52,720 nt of DNA from CAZTDD01 sp964612675 (GTDB lineage: Bacteria > Hinthialibacterota > Hinthialibacteria > Hinthialibacterales > JAKPRU01). Of this stretch, positions 42,190 through 50,773 are shown piece after piece. How positions within the stretch are numbered: position 1 is the stretch's first letter; each line of letters begins with the position of its first letter. The notes beneath the pieces were generated by a model. It did not search any database, was not told the origin of the DNA, and was given only the letters and a program-made list of their open reading frames with translations. The stretch is taken from NCBI GenBank assembly GCA_964612675.1, contig CAZTDD010000035.1, positions 1-52,720 of the forward strand, given 5' to 3'. The translations under genes and the position numbers were made by a program.

Positions 42190-42565
42190 CGTCCGACTCC
42201 CGAATCAGTAACACCTTCAGTTCGCGGACCGATTCCCTTAGCCGTCTTGTATCGTACAGGATATCCTCCGAGGCGATCTGCTCTAATCGATTCAAAATCC
42301 GAAGGATACCATCATCATCGTAGCCCTCGCCGCCTTGGTCCGGCAAGAGCGAAAGCTCGTTTTCAAATCGCAGCAGGCTCTTGCGCCCATGTGCGATTGC
42401 GTCATGGACCGCCTGGCGAGAGACCCCTGATTGCTCCGCGATCTCCCCATAGGAGAGGTCATCGACATAATGCGACTGCATATACTCACGCTGCCGATCG
42501 CTCAGCAAGTTTCCATAGATTCGCAGCAATTCAGCGAAACGCACATGCTCCTGTACAAATTCCAT
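42182..42565 (-). CDS. ylxM: YlxM-family putative HTH regulator of the SRP operon
   Basis: A 127-aa UPF0122 protein. A sigma-70 region-4-like helix-turn-helix covers residues 20-70 (LLSDRQREYMQSHYVDDLSY, EIAEQSGVSRQAVHDAIA). A long acidic helical tail follows. YlxM is found with ffh in many bacteria and is known to interact with SRP in streptococci. GAGGGG precedes the ATG. It is the first gene of the minus-strand operon, with a sigma-70-like promoter at 42610-42638. Confidence 0.88.
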   Translation of the reverse strand: MEFVQEHVRFAELLRIYGNLLSDRQREYMQSHYVDDLSYGEIAEQSGVSRQAVHDAIAHGRKSLLRFENELSLLPDQGGEGYDDDGILRILNRLEQIASEDILYDTRRLRESVRELKVLLIRESDDV

Positions 42566-42877
42566 GTACGCCCCTCACCGTCCGTAAAGGATCTTATCTT
42601 TACAGCACCACTTTAATCGTGCACTCGGTTGCGGTCAAGTCATGCTATCTCAAATGGTTTTAACGGAGATCCGTGATCTGGCTTTTTGAGAATTTCGCCC
42701 GTTGTGCGAAGCGTATACCATCTGAGCCTCATCCTCTCGACTGAAAAGTGTTTTCACTCCGAATCGACGGCGTCGGTGGGAGACATTCAAAAGGTTCTCC
42801 GCACTTCTCGGATGGCCGAGTTTCCTGTATTCTCCAAAACAACGGAAAAACTCAATTTAAGAAGAAACTCGGATAAA
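42566..42877. other. divergent intergenic region between ylxM and the DUF1015 gene
   Basis: 312 bp. It carries the minus-strand promoter candidate at 42610-42638 and a further copy of TACAGCACC (42601-42609). A plus-strand frame is open from 42686 into the DUF1015 gene, but those first 64 codons do not look like the family and are treated as untranslated. No other feature seen. Confidence 0.5.
42610..42638 (-). promoter_or_regulatory. sigma-70-like promoter of the ylxM-ffh operon
   Basis: On the minus strand TTGACC (42638-42633), 17 nt, TAAAGT (42615-42610). It lies 45 bp before the ylxM ATG. The -35 matches at five of six positions and the -10 at four of six. Confidence 0.45.
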
Positions 42878-44185
42878 ATGCCTGACTTTCAACCTTTTCG
42901 TGGTTACCGATATTCCCCCGATTTAGCAAACCGACTGTCGCATATCCTTTCACCCCCGTACGACAAGATATCCCGAAATCAGTTGCCGATTTTGTGGGAA
43001 TCCGACCCTCTCAATGCGGTGCGTCTGGTACTTCCGCCTCCAGACATGGCGTCGGGCGATTTCATGACAGAATCCGCCACACAGGAAGGAGCGGACTGGT
43101 ATCAGGGCGCGAGGCGGTTTCTCGACAGTTGGATTCGGCAGGGGATCCTGAAACGAGACGAGACCGCGTTTTATTACTACCGTCATGATTTTTCCCTTGA
43201 CGGCGAACGCCACACACGATGGGGAGTGATTGGCGCACTCGGACTCGAGGAAAAGGACGAAACGCTTCTTCATGAGAGAACGTTCGAGGGCCCGAAAGCG
43301 GATCGTCTTCGCCTTATGAAAGCTACGGAATCCAATCTGAGCTGCATTTTTATTATCACTGCCGACTCCCAGAATACGCTTTTGGATGTCGCAGGCGGTC
43401 TGGAGACCCCCGCGGTCGATTGCCGGACACCCGAAGGAGATCGACATCGTGTGTATATCACGTCCCAGCCGCAGTCGGTCCAGGCAACCACGGAGGCGAT
43501 GAAAGGCACGACATTCATGATTGCGGACGGTCATCACCGCTATGAGACCGCCCGGAACTATCGCGCCTGGCTTCAGCAGACCGGATCGCTCACACCCGAT
43601 TCACCTGCGAATGCCCTGATGGTGTACGTTTGCCCCGTCGGCCAGGATGGACTGATCATTCTCCCGACGCATCGCGTGGTTCGCCAACTAGGAGCGGGCT
43701 GGATCGACCGTCTCGCCGCCACCGACGATGTCGAGTGCCGTCCGGTACCCGGACGGCTCAGCGATCTTCTGGACCAGCTGGACCAACTGGAAGAGGATCA
43801 GATTGCCTTGGCCGCCACAGACGGGAAACAACAGGCACTTGTTCTGCGCAAAAGCGGTCCCGATTCCGACCTCTATGAAGGTGTCGCACCCGCTCTACGG
43901 AACCTCGATGTTACATTCCTACATCAAGTGGTTCTCAGCCGGCTTCTGGAAGTTCCAGAAGATACACCCGGCAGGCTCTCGTATTTCCGGGACCCGCAGG
44001 AGGCGCTGGCATTGGTCAAAGAGAGTCCCTCCTCGGGCGCGTTTTTCCTCCGACCGCCGAAACCGGAACGCGTCATGGAAGTCTCAAGATCCGGACACCG
44101 TATGCCTCCCAAATCGACCGACTTCTACCCGAAAATCCCGACGGGGCTGGTGATTCGACTGTTGCGGGAACCTCCCACTGCATAG
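42878..44185 (+). CDS. DUF1015 family protein
   Basis: A 435-aa protein beginning MPDFQPFRGYRYSPDLANRL, followed by SHILSPPYDKIS. Further family blocks are FYYYRHDF, TLLHERTFEGPKADRL, FMIADGHHRYETARNY and GAFFLRPPKPERVMEVSRSG. DUF1015 members resemble ParB/Srx-like nucleotide-binding proteins and often neighbour serine or CoA-acid metabolism genes, but no activity is established. ATG 42878 fits the family N-terminus. The next gene starts 113 bp later on the same strand. Confidence 0.88.
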   Translation: MPDFQPFRGYRYSPDLANRLSHILSPPYDKISRNQLPILWESDPLNAVRLVLPPPDMASGDFMTESATQEGADWYQGARRFLDSWIRQGILKRDETAFYYYRHDFSLDGERHTRWGVIGALGLEEKDETLLHERTFEGPKADRLRLMKATESNLSCIFIITADSQNTLLDVAGGLETPAVDCRTPEGDRHRVYITSQPQSVQATTEAMKGTTFMIADGHHRYETARNYRAWLQQTGSLTPDSPANALMVYVCPVGQDGLIILPTHRVVRQLGAGWIDRLAATDDVECRPVPGRLSDLLDQLDQLEEDQIALAATDGKQQALVLRKSGPDSDLYEGVAPALRNLDVTFLHQVVLSRLLEVPEDTPGRLSYFRDPQEALALVKESPSSGAFFLRPPKPERVMEVSRSGHRMPPKSTDFYPKIPTGLVIRLLREPPTA

Positions 44186-44298
44186 ACAAATATCACATCG
44201 TTCCCACGGAGTGCTTTCACCGCGACGTTCTCCACTGAATCTGCTACAGTTGTCTCCGCTGCAAAAATCGCCCAGTTCTATGCGAGGAGAAACCACTG

Positions 44299-45210
44299 AT
44301 GCCCGAGCCAACCGCACATCATATCGAGCGAGACGTGAAAAACGAGTCATTGGAATTGAGCGGCACTGCCCCTGTTGTCGTAGAAGGTTCCGTTACCGAC
44401 GCAACCATCGTCACTGAGGGCGACCTGGTTGTGATGGGAGCGATCGAAAATGCCAAACTCGAATCCAAACGCGAAAACGTCTTCCTCGACGCGGATGTCG
44501 TAGAAGGTACGAGAAAGACACAGATCACCGCGGCGAGAAACGTTTACATCAAAAGCGCTAACGATGTTCTCGTCAAAGCAGGGAAGACAGTCTATATAGA
44601 GCACTCCCTTACTGGTTCACAGGTGGAAGCGGGAGAACGTGTATATACCGAGACAAATCTCGGGGCGATTGTAGGAGGTGTCATTCACGCCGGAGAGAAC
44701 ATTGTCGGAGGTGAAATCGGCAATACCGGCGAGACTTTGACTACGGTGGAAGTCGATGACGAGGACGGCCAGATCCAGGCTTTTCGGATCTATCCGAACG
44801 TCCAAATCCGCATCGGAAACAAACAGACGGTCACAAAGAAGAAATACGGTTTGGTACGACTGCGGGTTGATGATGACATTCGATTCAATCCGGTTCCCCC
44901 ACCCACGAAAGGACTCACGATCGGGCGCACTGAGGAAGCGGGCCATACGGTCGTTCATTTGCATGGGCGACTGGATGGGAACACTATCGAGAAACTGGAG
45001 AAAGCTCTGGATCTCCTAGAAAACATGAAACAGTTCCCCATCGTTCTCAACCTGAGCGAGATCACCTATATCGGCAGTGTCGCGATCCGTGTCTTTATTG
45101 AACGAACGAAACGCTTGGGCAAAGAGAATTTTGTTCTTCAGAATCCTTCCGGTGCCGTTACAATGGTTTTGAAAATGACCGGTCTGCTGGATGTTTTCAC
45201 CATTTCGTAG
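44299..45210 (+). CDS. DUF342/FapA-like beta-helix fused to a STAS domain
   Basis: A 303-aa cytosolic protein. Residues 20-150 form a right-handed beta-helix of the DUF342/polymer-forming type (VEGSVTDATIVTEGDLVVMG, ITAARNVYIKSANDVLVKAG, GAIVGGVIHAGENIVGGEIG). Residues 205-303 are a STAS domain (TVVHLHGRLDGNTIEKLEKA, LNLSEITYIGSVAIRVFIER). The usual Asp-Ser-(Ser/Ala)-Gly of anti-sigma antagonists is changed to Gly-Ser-Val-Ala, so the Asp is lost while one Ser stays. GAGGAG precedes the ATG. It probably joins a polymer or envelope scaffold to a partner-switch; no kinase or sigma factor is adjacent. Confidence 0.75.
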   Translation: MPEPTAHHIERDVKNESLELSGTAPVVVEGSVTDATIVTEGDLVVMGAIENAKLESKRENVFLDADVVEGTRKTQITAARNVYIKSANDVLVKAGKTVYIEHSLTGSQVEAGERVYTETNLGAIVGGVIHAGENIVGGEIGNTGETLTTVEVDDEDGQIQAFRIYPNVQIRIGNKQTVTKKKYGLVRLRVDDDIRFNPVPPPTKGLTIGRTEEAGHTVVHLHGRLDGNTIEKLEKALDLLENMKQFPIVLNLSEITYIGSVAIRVFIERTKRLGKENFVLQNPSGAVTMVLKMTGLLDVFTIS

Positions 45211-45255
45211 GTTATTCGTTATAGAAAACCCGAGACGGGGCACGAGGGTAGCGCC

Positions 45256-45846
45256 ATGTTTTCGAACAGAGGTTTCACGCTGATCGAACTCCTCATTGTT
45301 GTCGCCATCATCGGGATCCTCGCCGCCATCGCGGTACCCAATTTTTTGAACGCACAGCTGCGCGCCAAGATCTCGAAGGTGGAAGGCGACATGCGGGCAC
45401 TGGCAACCGCGCTTGAATCATACAGAATGGACAACAACTGGTATCCGCCTTACCCGCACTGGGGTGGTCACTCGCATCCCAGCTATCTCAACGCACTCTC
45501 GACTCCCGTCGCCTATATGAGCAGCCCGGAGAGTGTCGACGATCCATTCGGAATTGTAGTCGATCACGACGGCCAGATCGGTCAACGATATGGATACAAT
45601 GTAATTGATCCTGTGAAGGGGGCGAAGCTCAACTGGATTTATACACCCAAACCCGGGTTCGAGCCGATTTACAACGGTACTCGTCTGCCGGGTTCTTACA
45701 TATGGATTTTGCGGTCGAGAGGTCCCAACCGCGCCATGAATTCAGCGCCCGATGACAACAGCGCCAACCCGCGAGGCGTTTACCTCGAATACGACGCCAC
45801 CAACGGTCTCGTTAGTCCGGGCGATATCTTTCGATTGGGACCGTGA
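45256..45846 (+). CDS. type II secretion/type IV pilin-like pseudopilin
   Basis: A 196-aa prepilin. The class III leader is MFSNRG, cleaved before FTLIELLIVVAIIGILAAIAVPNF, with Glu5 of the mature protein present for methylation and assembly. After the helix (LRAKISKVEGDMRALATALE) comes a planctomycete-style GspG/DUF1559-like globular part rich in Tyr, Pro and Gly. No secretion ATPase, peptidase or other pilin is nearby, so it is an orphan that depends on machinery elsewhere. GAGGG precedes the start. Confidence 0.88.
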   Translation: MFSNRGFTLIELLIVVAIIGILAAIAVPNFLNAQLRAKISKVEGDMRALATALESYRMDNNWYPPYPHWGGHSHPSYLNALSTPVAYMSSPESVDDPFGIVVDHDGQIGQRYGYNVIDPVKGAKLNWIYTPKPGFEPIYNGTRLPGSYIWILRSRGPNRAMNSAPDDNSANPRGVYLEYDATNGLVSPGDIFRLGP

Positions 45847-45855
45847 GTTGTTTCC

Positions 45856-46902
45856 ATGGATGTACATGAGTTCGATTATGACCTCCCACCGGATCGGATT
45901 GCTCAGGTGCCGGTAGCCAGACGCGATACCGCACGTCTTCTGACTGTCCATCGCACCGGCGAGACCTTCGACGAATCTCTCTTCCACCAACTGCCGTCGC
46001 TGTTACGGCACGGCGATGTTCTGGTCATCAATGATACGCTGGTGATGCCCGCCCGGCTTCGCGGACAGAAAATAGGCGGCGGTGCCGCGATCGAGGTTCT
46101 GCTTCTGGAAGAACTAGGGGAAAACCGCTGGAAAACGATCGCACAGCGTGCGTCACGCCTCGCTCCCGGGGTCGAGATTCAATTCCCCGAGGAGGTGACA
46201 GCAAGGGTCGAGACCGATCTCGGAGGCGGGCTCTTCGAGATGCTTTTCTCCACGGGGAACGATTGGAATGGATTCCTCGAACGGCACGGCGGCGTGCCGC
46301 TTCCGCCTTATATCAAGCGCCCCGACCCTTCATTGAGCGCACTGGATCGTGAACGATATCAGACTGTCTATGCGCGTATGTCATCTCATATGCAGTCCGC
46401 CGCCGCGCCTACAGCGGGGCTTCATTTTACCGAGGATCTTCTGAGCCGATTACGGGATGCCGGAGTCGACATCGTACCGGTGACGTTGCGTGTCGGACTG
46501 GACACATTCCAGCCTATCCGATGTTCCCGTGTCGAAGAGCATCCGATTCATCGGGAACGGTTCGTCGTGCCCGAAGAAACGGCGCAGACAATCAACCAGG
46601 CGCGGTCGGCGGGAGGGCGTATCATCGCTGTCGGGACGACCGTCGTGCGGACGCTTGAGAGTGTGGCGGAAAAGGACGGCACGATTCGAGCACAATCGGG
46701 TGAGACCTCGCTGTTCATCACGCCGGGGTATCGATTTCGGGCCGTCGATGGTTTAATCTCGAACTTTCATCTGCCTCGTTCGACGCTTCTGCTGTTGATC
46801 GCGGCCTGGCTGGGAAATAACAAATGGCGTACAGTTTATTTCGAAGCATTACAGCGTGGGTTTCGGTTCTACTCCTATGGGGATACGATGCTGGCATGGT
46901 GA
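45856..46902 (+). CDS. queA: S-adenosylmethionine:tRNA ribosyltransferase-isomerase
   Basis: A 348-aa enzyme that builds epoxyqueuosine by moving the ribosyl part of SAM onto preQ1 at tRNA position 34. FDYDLPPDRIAQVPVARRD, LVINDTLVMPARL, AAPTAGLHFTEDLL, VTLRVGLDTFQPI and ISNFHLPRSTLLLLIAA are typical. The block before AAPTAG reads SSHMQSA instead of the common GSV. It is 9 bp after the pseudopilin. Its 3' end overlaps the NlpC/P60 gene. Confidence 0.96.
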   Translation: MDVHEFDYDLPPDRIAQVPVARRDTARLLTVHRTGETFDESLFHQLPSLLRHGDVLVINDTLVMPARLRGQKIGGGAAIEVLLLEELGENRWKTIAQRASRLAPGVEIQFPEEVTARVETDLGGGLFEMLFSTGNDWNGFLERHGGVPLPPYIKRPDPSLSALDRERYQTVYARMSSHMQSAAAPTAGLHFTEDLLSRLRDAGVDIVPVTLRVGLDTFQPIRCSRVEEHPIHRERFVVPEETAQTINQARSAGGRIIAVGTTVVRTLESVAEKDGTIRAQSGETSLFITPGYRFRAVDGLISNFHLPRSTLLLLIAAWLGNNKWRTVYFEALQRGFRFYSYGDTMLAW

Positions 46903-47999
46903 ACGGGGATATGGAGAGAGATCCCACAGACCGTCGTGTAGCAACACCGTCGAGTGAGAGACTGCGCAAGTTCCTTGAACCGGAAGGTCCTCCCTGTCTG
47001 GAGCGTCTTGCACTCTACCTTCAACGATTTCAACGGCACTATATTTTCGATCCCCGTGTCGTTCTGTTTGAAGTCGACGCATACGTGTCGGGGGAGCAGG
47101 CCGTTCTCGAAGGTTTTGTAGATTCGACGTTCCTGAAGGATGGGTTGATCAACGCGTTCACGTCTCTCGGAATCCCCGTGCATACAGAGAATCTCAGAAC
47201 CATTCCACTTCCAAACACGGAGCGCTTCGGCCTTGTCACCGTCCCCCATTCCTTCATCTTTCTTACACCGGAGCATCCTCCCGAAAAAGTCGACCAGCTC
47301 TTATTTGCGGAACCAGTGCTACTGAGTGGATTGGCGCGGAATGGATTCCTCCATGTCCGGGCACCGTCAGGCTACCTTGGATGGGTTCACAGTTCAGACA
47401 TCGCCACGGTGGACCGCGATACATGGCGGTTGTGGCACAGCAAACAGAGAATCCTCATCGATAGGGAGATGAGATTGGCTTCGGTTCACGTTTCGCCCGG
47501 TGTCGAACTGCCGGTTCGAGACGGCGAGATGCTGTTGCCGGACCATTCGACAATTCTCATCCCTGACGGACTCGAACCGCGGGATACATCTCGAGCCGCC
47601 GGACGAAGGCGGCAGATCGTTGCTGTTGCCGAGAGGTTCCTCGGGACGGAGTATGTTTGGGCCGGAAGACATGTCGATGGAATCGATTGTTCGGGATTTG
47701 TGCAGGCAGTCTACGGAGCAGAGGGAATCTATCTGCCACGCGATGCCGATCAACAGCATTTGTGCGGTCGGGTCAGCGGTACACCGGATTGGCCTAAAGA
47801 CCTTGCCCCCGCGGACCTTCTTTTCTTCAGCGGTCCGATGGGCAATATCAGCCATGTCGGTATCTCCCTCGGCGGTCTGAGGTTCATTCACGCAAAAGGG
47901 GGCGAAGGCGTGATCCGGAGCTCGTTGAACCCGGAATCGGACGAGTACGACGAATGGCTCGCCAGTGCTTTTCTCGTCGCGAAAAGAATTCTCCGCTGA
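46824..47999 (+). CDS. NlpC/P60 peptidoglycan endopeptidase with SH3-like region
   Basis: 391 aa from ATG 46824, or 367 from ATG 46896. The C-terminal NlpC/P60 domain (about 250-391) has VDGIDCSGFVQAVY with the catalytic Cys, ISHVGISLGGLRFIHA with the catalytic His and the third polar residue. It cuts D-Glu to diaminopimelate bonds in peptidoglycan. Residues about 125-205 look SH3-like (LVTVPHSFIFL, GLARNGFLHVRAPSGYLGWVHSSDI). The longer start supplies a hydrophobic signal (SITAWVSVLLLWGYDAG) but overlaps queA by 79 bp. The shorter one overlaps by 7 bp and lacks a signal. I favour the longer one because the enzyme must be exported. Confidence 0.85.
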   Translation: MAYSLFRSITAWVSVLLLWGYDAGMVNGDMERDPTDRRVATPSSERLRKFLEPEGPPCLERLALYLQRFQRHYIFDPRVVLFEVDAYVSGEQAVLEGFVDSTFLKDGLINAFTSLGIPVHTENLRTIPLPNTERFGLVTVPHSFIFLTPEHPPEKVDQLLFAEPVLLSGLARNGFLHVRAPSGYLGWVHSSDIATVDRDTWRLWHSKQRILIDREMRLASVHVSPGVELPVRDGEMLLPDHSTILIPDGLEPRDTSRAAGRRRQIVAVAERFLGTEYVWAGRHVDGIDCSGFVQAVYGAEGIYLPRDADQQHLCGRVSGTPDWPKDLAPADLLFFSGPMGNISHVGISLGGLRFIHAKGGEGVIRSSLNPESDEYDEWLASAFLVAKRILR

Positions 48000-48137
48000 A
48001 CTGGAGAATCGACGGAGACAGGTCGCCGTTCTCGAGCGAGTCAGGTACATACGCCTTTACGGATGCATCGATTATAATAGCCTTCACAGATGAGCATTTC
48101 GTTCAAACGGATTTCCGACAGAGGAAGGAAGAAAACG

Positions 48138-49202
48138 ATGATAGATCACGGTAAACACACGCGTAGAGGATTTCTTAAGACATCGTTGTTGGCTGGTGCC
48201 GGACTGACAGCGGTTTGTTCTACGGGATCGAGTGTAGTGACGCAATCCCAACAGGCGAAGCCTGGGGCGAATCGTGTGGCCCTCACAGCGGGAGAAGATC
48301 GCGCGGACAACATTTTTCGGGCACTGCAACCGTTCGAAAAGGAGATTCGGGCGGCGATCGGCGAGCGACGGGTCATTATTAAGCCGAACAATGTGTCCAT
48401 CGACCGGCAGCTGGCCGCAACCCATGTGGATGCCATTGAAGGCGTTCTGGAGTTCTTGAATTCTATCGGGAAAGGGAAGAACGTGGCGATTGCGGAATCG
48501 GCTGCTGCCGGTCCCACGTTCGAAGGGTTCGAGAATTTTGACTATTTCTCACTAGGCAAGAAGTATCCCGTCAAGTTCATCAATTTGGATAAAGAGGAAT
48601 GTCAGATCGTTTACACCGTGGATGAGAACGACATTCAGCCGCACGGGGCGCGCATGTCGAAGATCTTGTTGGATCGAAAGGACAACTTCGTGATTTCGTC
48701 CGCGGTAATGAAAACCCACGACCGCGTCGTAGCAACGCTGTCACTGAAGAACATTGTATTTGGCGCACCGATTAAGGATGAAGGGTTTGCCTGGGGGCGG
48801 GGTGGCGTGCAAGGGGCAAGAACCGACAAGCCTATTCCGCACGGCGGTGGGTTCCGTGGAATCAACTACAATATGTTCGCGTTGGCGCCGATGCTGCGTC
48901 CCGATCTCGCTGTTATCGATGGATACCAGGGCATGCAGGGGAACGGGCCGGTTGGGGGAACACCGGTCGAGCACCGTGTCACAGTCGCCTCACCGAACTG
49001 GTTCGCGGCGGATCGACTTGCAATCGAGTTGATGGGGATCGATTTCGCCGACGTGGGATATTTGAACTACTGCGCGCGCGCCGGTGTGGGCAACCCCGAT
49101 TTGAGCAGTTTTGAGATCATCGGCGAATCCGTCGCCGCACATCGAAGGAAGTATCAACTCCATGACCGGATCGAGCGCCAGATGGCGTGGAAGAAGGCAT
49201 AA
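48138..49202 (+). CDS. Tat-exported DUF362 domain protein
   Basis: 354 aa. A twin-arginine signal (HTRRGFLKTSLLAGAGLTAV) directs folded export. The mature part carries DUF362 blocks: RVIIKPNNVSIDRQLAATHV, GKNVAIAESAAAGPTF, VISSAVMKTHDRVVATLSLK, NIVFGAPIKDEG and DLAVIDGYQGMQGNGPVGGT. No ferredoxin Cys motif is seen, although some relatives have one. The reaction is unknown. ATG 48138 with GAGGAAGGAAG upstream was chosen over TTG/ATG starts further left because the Tat motif then begins near the N-terminus. Confidence 0.85.
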   Translation: MIDHGKHTRRGFLKTSLLAGAGLTAVCSTGSSVVTQSQQAKPGANRVALTAGEDRADNIFRALQPFEKEIRAAIGERRVIIKPNNVSIDRQLAATHVDAIEGVLEFLNSIGKGKNVAIAESAAAGPTFEGFENFDYFSLGKKYPVKFINLDKEECQIVYTVDENDIQPHGARMSKILLDRKDNFVISSAVMKTHDRVVATLSLKNIVFGAPIKDEGFAWGRGGVQGARTDKPIPHGGGFRGINYNMFALAPMLRPDLAVIDGYQGMQGNGPVGGTPVEHRVTVASPNWFAADRLAIELMGIDFADVGYLNYCARAGVGNPDLSSFEIIGESVAAHRRKYQLHDRIERQMAWKKA

Positions 49203-49306
49203 GCCGGGCATGGCCACGAGTGGTTCGAGGTTTGTACCGATAAGAATGGGCAGAAACAGGGATGCCTCGTCGTGAGAGCGGTTACGCAGCTCCAGGAGAG
49301 AACCTC

Positions 49307-49642
49307 ATGAGTCGGGCCTTCGAAGAGGATTTACAGGAAATTGTGCGGAGAATCGTACGGGTATGTGACCCCGAACAGGTGGTTTTATTCGGATCGCGTG
49401 CAAGTGGAATGTCCACTGAAGTCTCCGACGTGGATCTCTTAGTGATTGAGCGTTCTCCGTTCACAAAAGGACGAAGCCGCTTTGCCGAAATCGTTCGGAT
49501 AGAGCATGCGATGGGGCGAATCAAAGTTCCCGTTGATGTGCTTGTCTTTGACACGGAGGAGGTGCAGCGCTGGCGCCACTCTCCACGGCATATAATCGGA
49601 CGGGCGTTGCGGGATGGGGAAGTGGTTTATGAGCGACATTGA
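49307..49642 (+). CDS. MNT-type nucleotidyltransferase (antitoxin of HEPN/MNT pair)
   Basis: A 111-aa minimal nucleotidyltransferase. VVLFGSRASGMSTEVSDVDLLV holds the GS-x10-D-x-D metal and NTP motif, and VPVDVLVFDTEE supplies the third Asp. In HEPN/MNT modules the MNT protein adds AMP to the HEPN toxin and silences it. AGGAG precedes ATG 49307. It overlaps the HEPN gene by 14 bp. Confidence 0.88.
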   Translation: MSRAFEEDLQEIVRRIVRVCDPEQVVLFGSRASGMSTEVSDVDLLVIERSPFTKGRSRFAEIVRIEHAMGRIKVPVDVLVFDTEEVQRWRHSPRHIIGRALRDGEVVYERH

Positions 49643-50027
49643 AAACGCTCGAAGACTGTTGAATCTTGCTCGAAAGGATTTGAGAGTTCTCGGATTGTTG
49701 ACTGCCTGTACGATTCATGAGCCGGAGATTGCGGGTTTTCATGCTCAACAAGCAGTGGAGAAATCCCTTAAAGCGTGGCTTTGCCTTAGCAACGTTGAGT
49801 ATCCGAGGACACATGTCCTCCGCTATTTGATCGTGTTGCTGGAAGAGGAAGGCTACGACGTAAACGATTTGTGGGATTTCCTTGAACTCTCACCATTCGC
49901 CGTCCAATTCCGTTACGAACCCTACGAATTGGATACCCCTCTTGACTGGGAGGAAATCACAGAGCGTGTGACAGGGCTAATCAATCGCATAGACGCTCTC
50001 ATAAATCGATTAAAAGCAGACGAATAA
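49629..50027 (+). CDS. HEPN-domain protein (toxin of HEPN/MNT pair)
   Basis: A 132-aa all-helical HEPN protein. EIAGFHAQQAVEKSLKAWLC is the typical helix, followed by YPRTHVLRYLIVLLEE, which carries the conserved Arg/His of the RNase-type HEPN motif. It would be a ribonuclease held in check by the adjacent MNT protein. ATG 49629 lies inside the end of the MNT gene with GGGGAAG upstream. Confidence 0.85.
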   Translation: MSDIENARRLLNLARKDLRVLGLLTACTIHEPEIAGFHAQQAVEKSLKAWLCLSNVEYPRTHVLRYLIVLLEEEGYDVNDLWDFLELSPFAVQFRYEPYELDTPLDWEEITERVTGLINRIDALINRLKADE

Positions 50028-50075
50028 CCGCATGTTTTTAGGTCAGCGGTCTTGTCACGAGCAGAGGCAGTTACT

Positions 50076-50690
50076 ATGAACAAACATCGGTTCGGCACGA
50101 AGGCGCTGGGGGGTACGATCTTCATCCTCCTGTTCCTCGTCGTCGCTTTTTACTTACACGGCACCGAGAACACGACAAAAGAGGAAGGGGAAATGGGGGA
50201 AAAAACGCAAGACAACAAACCACACAATTCTCATGTTGGGAAACGCCCGTCGTTCACATTCAATCCGATCGGCATTATTCACTCCGGATACACACGAAAA
50301 ACGGGGGCACCGCGTCAAGGACGGCTCGAGTTGGAGAAGGAAGCACGCATCGAGATCTACTCCGATTACGCGGAAGGTCTTGAAGGAATCGAGAAATTCT
50401 CGCATATCATTGTCATCTGGGTGTTCGACAGATCGAAAGATTTTAGCCTCTCGGCAACGCCACCCGGGGAGAAGAAGTCGCGTGGCGTTTTTGCAACGCG
50501 TTCGCCGCACCGGCCGTGTCCGATTGCGTTGACAATTGTTCCGCTCGACCGCCGGGATGTGGACGTTCTCTACGTGCGGGGACTGGAAGCGTTCGACGGG
50601 ACTCCTGTGTTGGATATCAAACCATACATCGCCGAGATCGACTCTTTTGCCGACGCGAAATCGGACATTAAAATAAAAGCAAAAGAATAA
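50076..50690 (+). CDS. membrane-anchored TsaA/UPF0066-family protein
   Basis: 204 aa. Residues 8-30 form a hydrophobic segment (ALGGTIFILLFLVVAFYLHG), followed by a charged, Glu/Lys-rich linker. The TsaA barrel (about 65-195) has FNPIGIIHSGY, FSHIIVIWVFDRSKD, RGVFATRSPHRPCPIALTIV and GTPVLDIKPYIAEID. The R-x-P-H-R-P-x-x-I core of the SAM pocket is kept. An anchor or uncleaved signal on this normally cytosolic tRNA methyltransferase family is odd. It suggests a role other than t6A modification, which the gene at 4290 may cover. ATG 50076 has AGAGG upstream. Confidence 0.75.
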   Translation: MNKHRFGTKALGGTIFILLFLVVAFYLHGTENTTKEEGEMGEKTQDNKPHNSHVGKRPSFTFNPIGIIHSGYTRKTGAPRQGRLELEKEARIEIYSDYAEGLEGIEKFSHIIVIWVFDRSKDFSLSATPPGEKKSRGVFATRSPHRPCPIALTIVPLDRRDVDVLYVRGLEAFDGTPVLDIKPYIAEIDSFADAKSDIKIKAKE

Positions 50691-50739
50691 CGGCACCACC
50701 GGACCGATCACGGACCAACAGGAATATCTTGGCCGCTCC

Positions 50740-50760
50740 CCCTGGAGTTGGACTCCAGGG
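50740..50760. repeat. palindrome CCCTGGAGT-TGG-ACTCCAGGG
   Basis: Nine-bp perfect arms with a three-base loop, between the convergent TsaA-like and large secreted-type genes. The core (GGAGTT.ACTCC) relates it to the CCAGGAGTT palindromes at 10235 and 18768. Confidence 0.65.
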
Positions 50761-50773
50761 CGCGCGGTCAACG

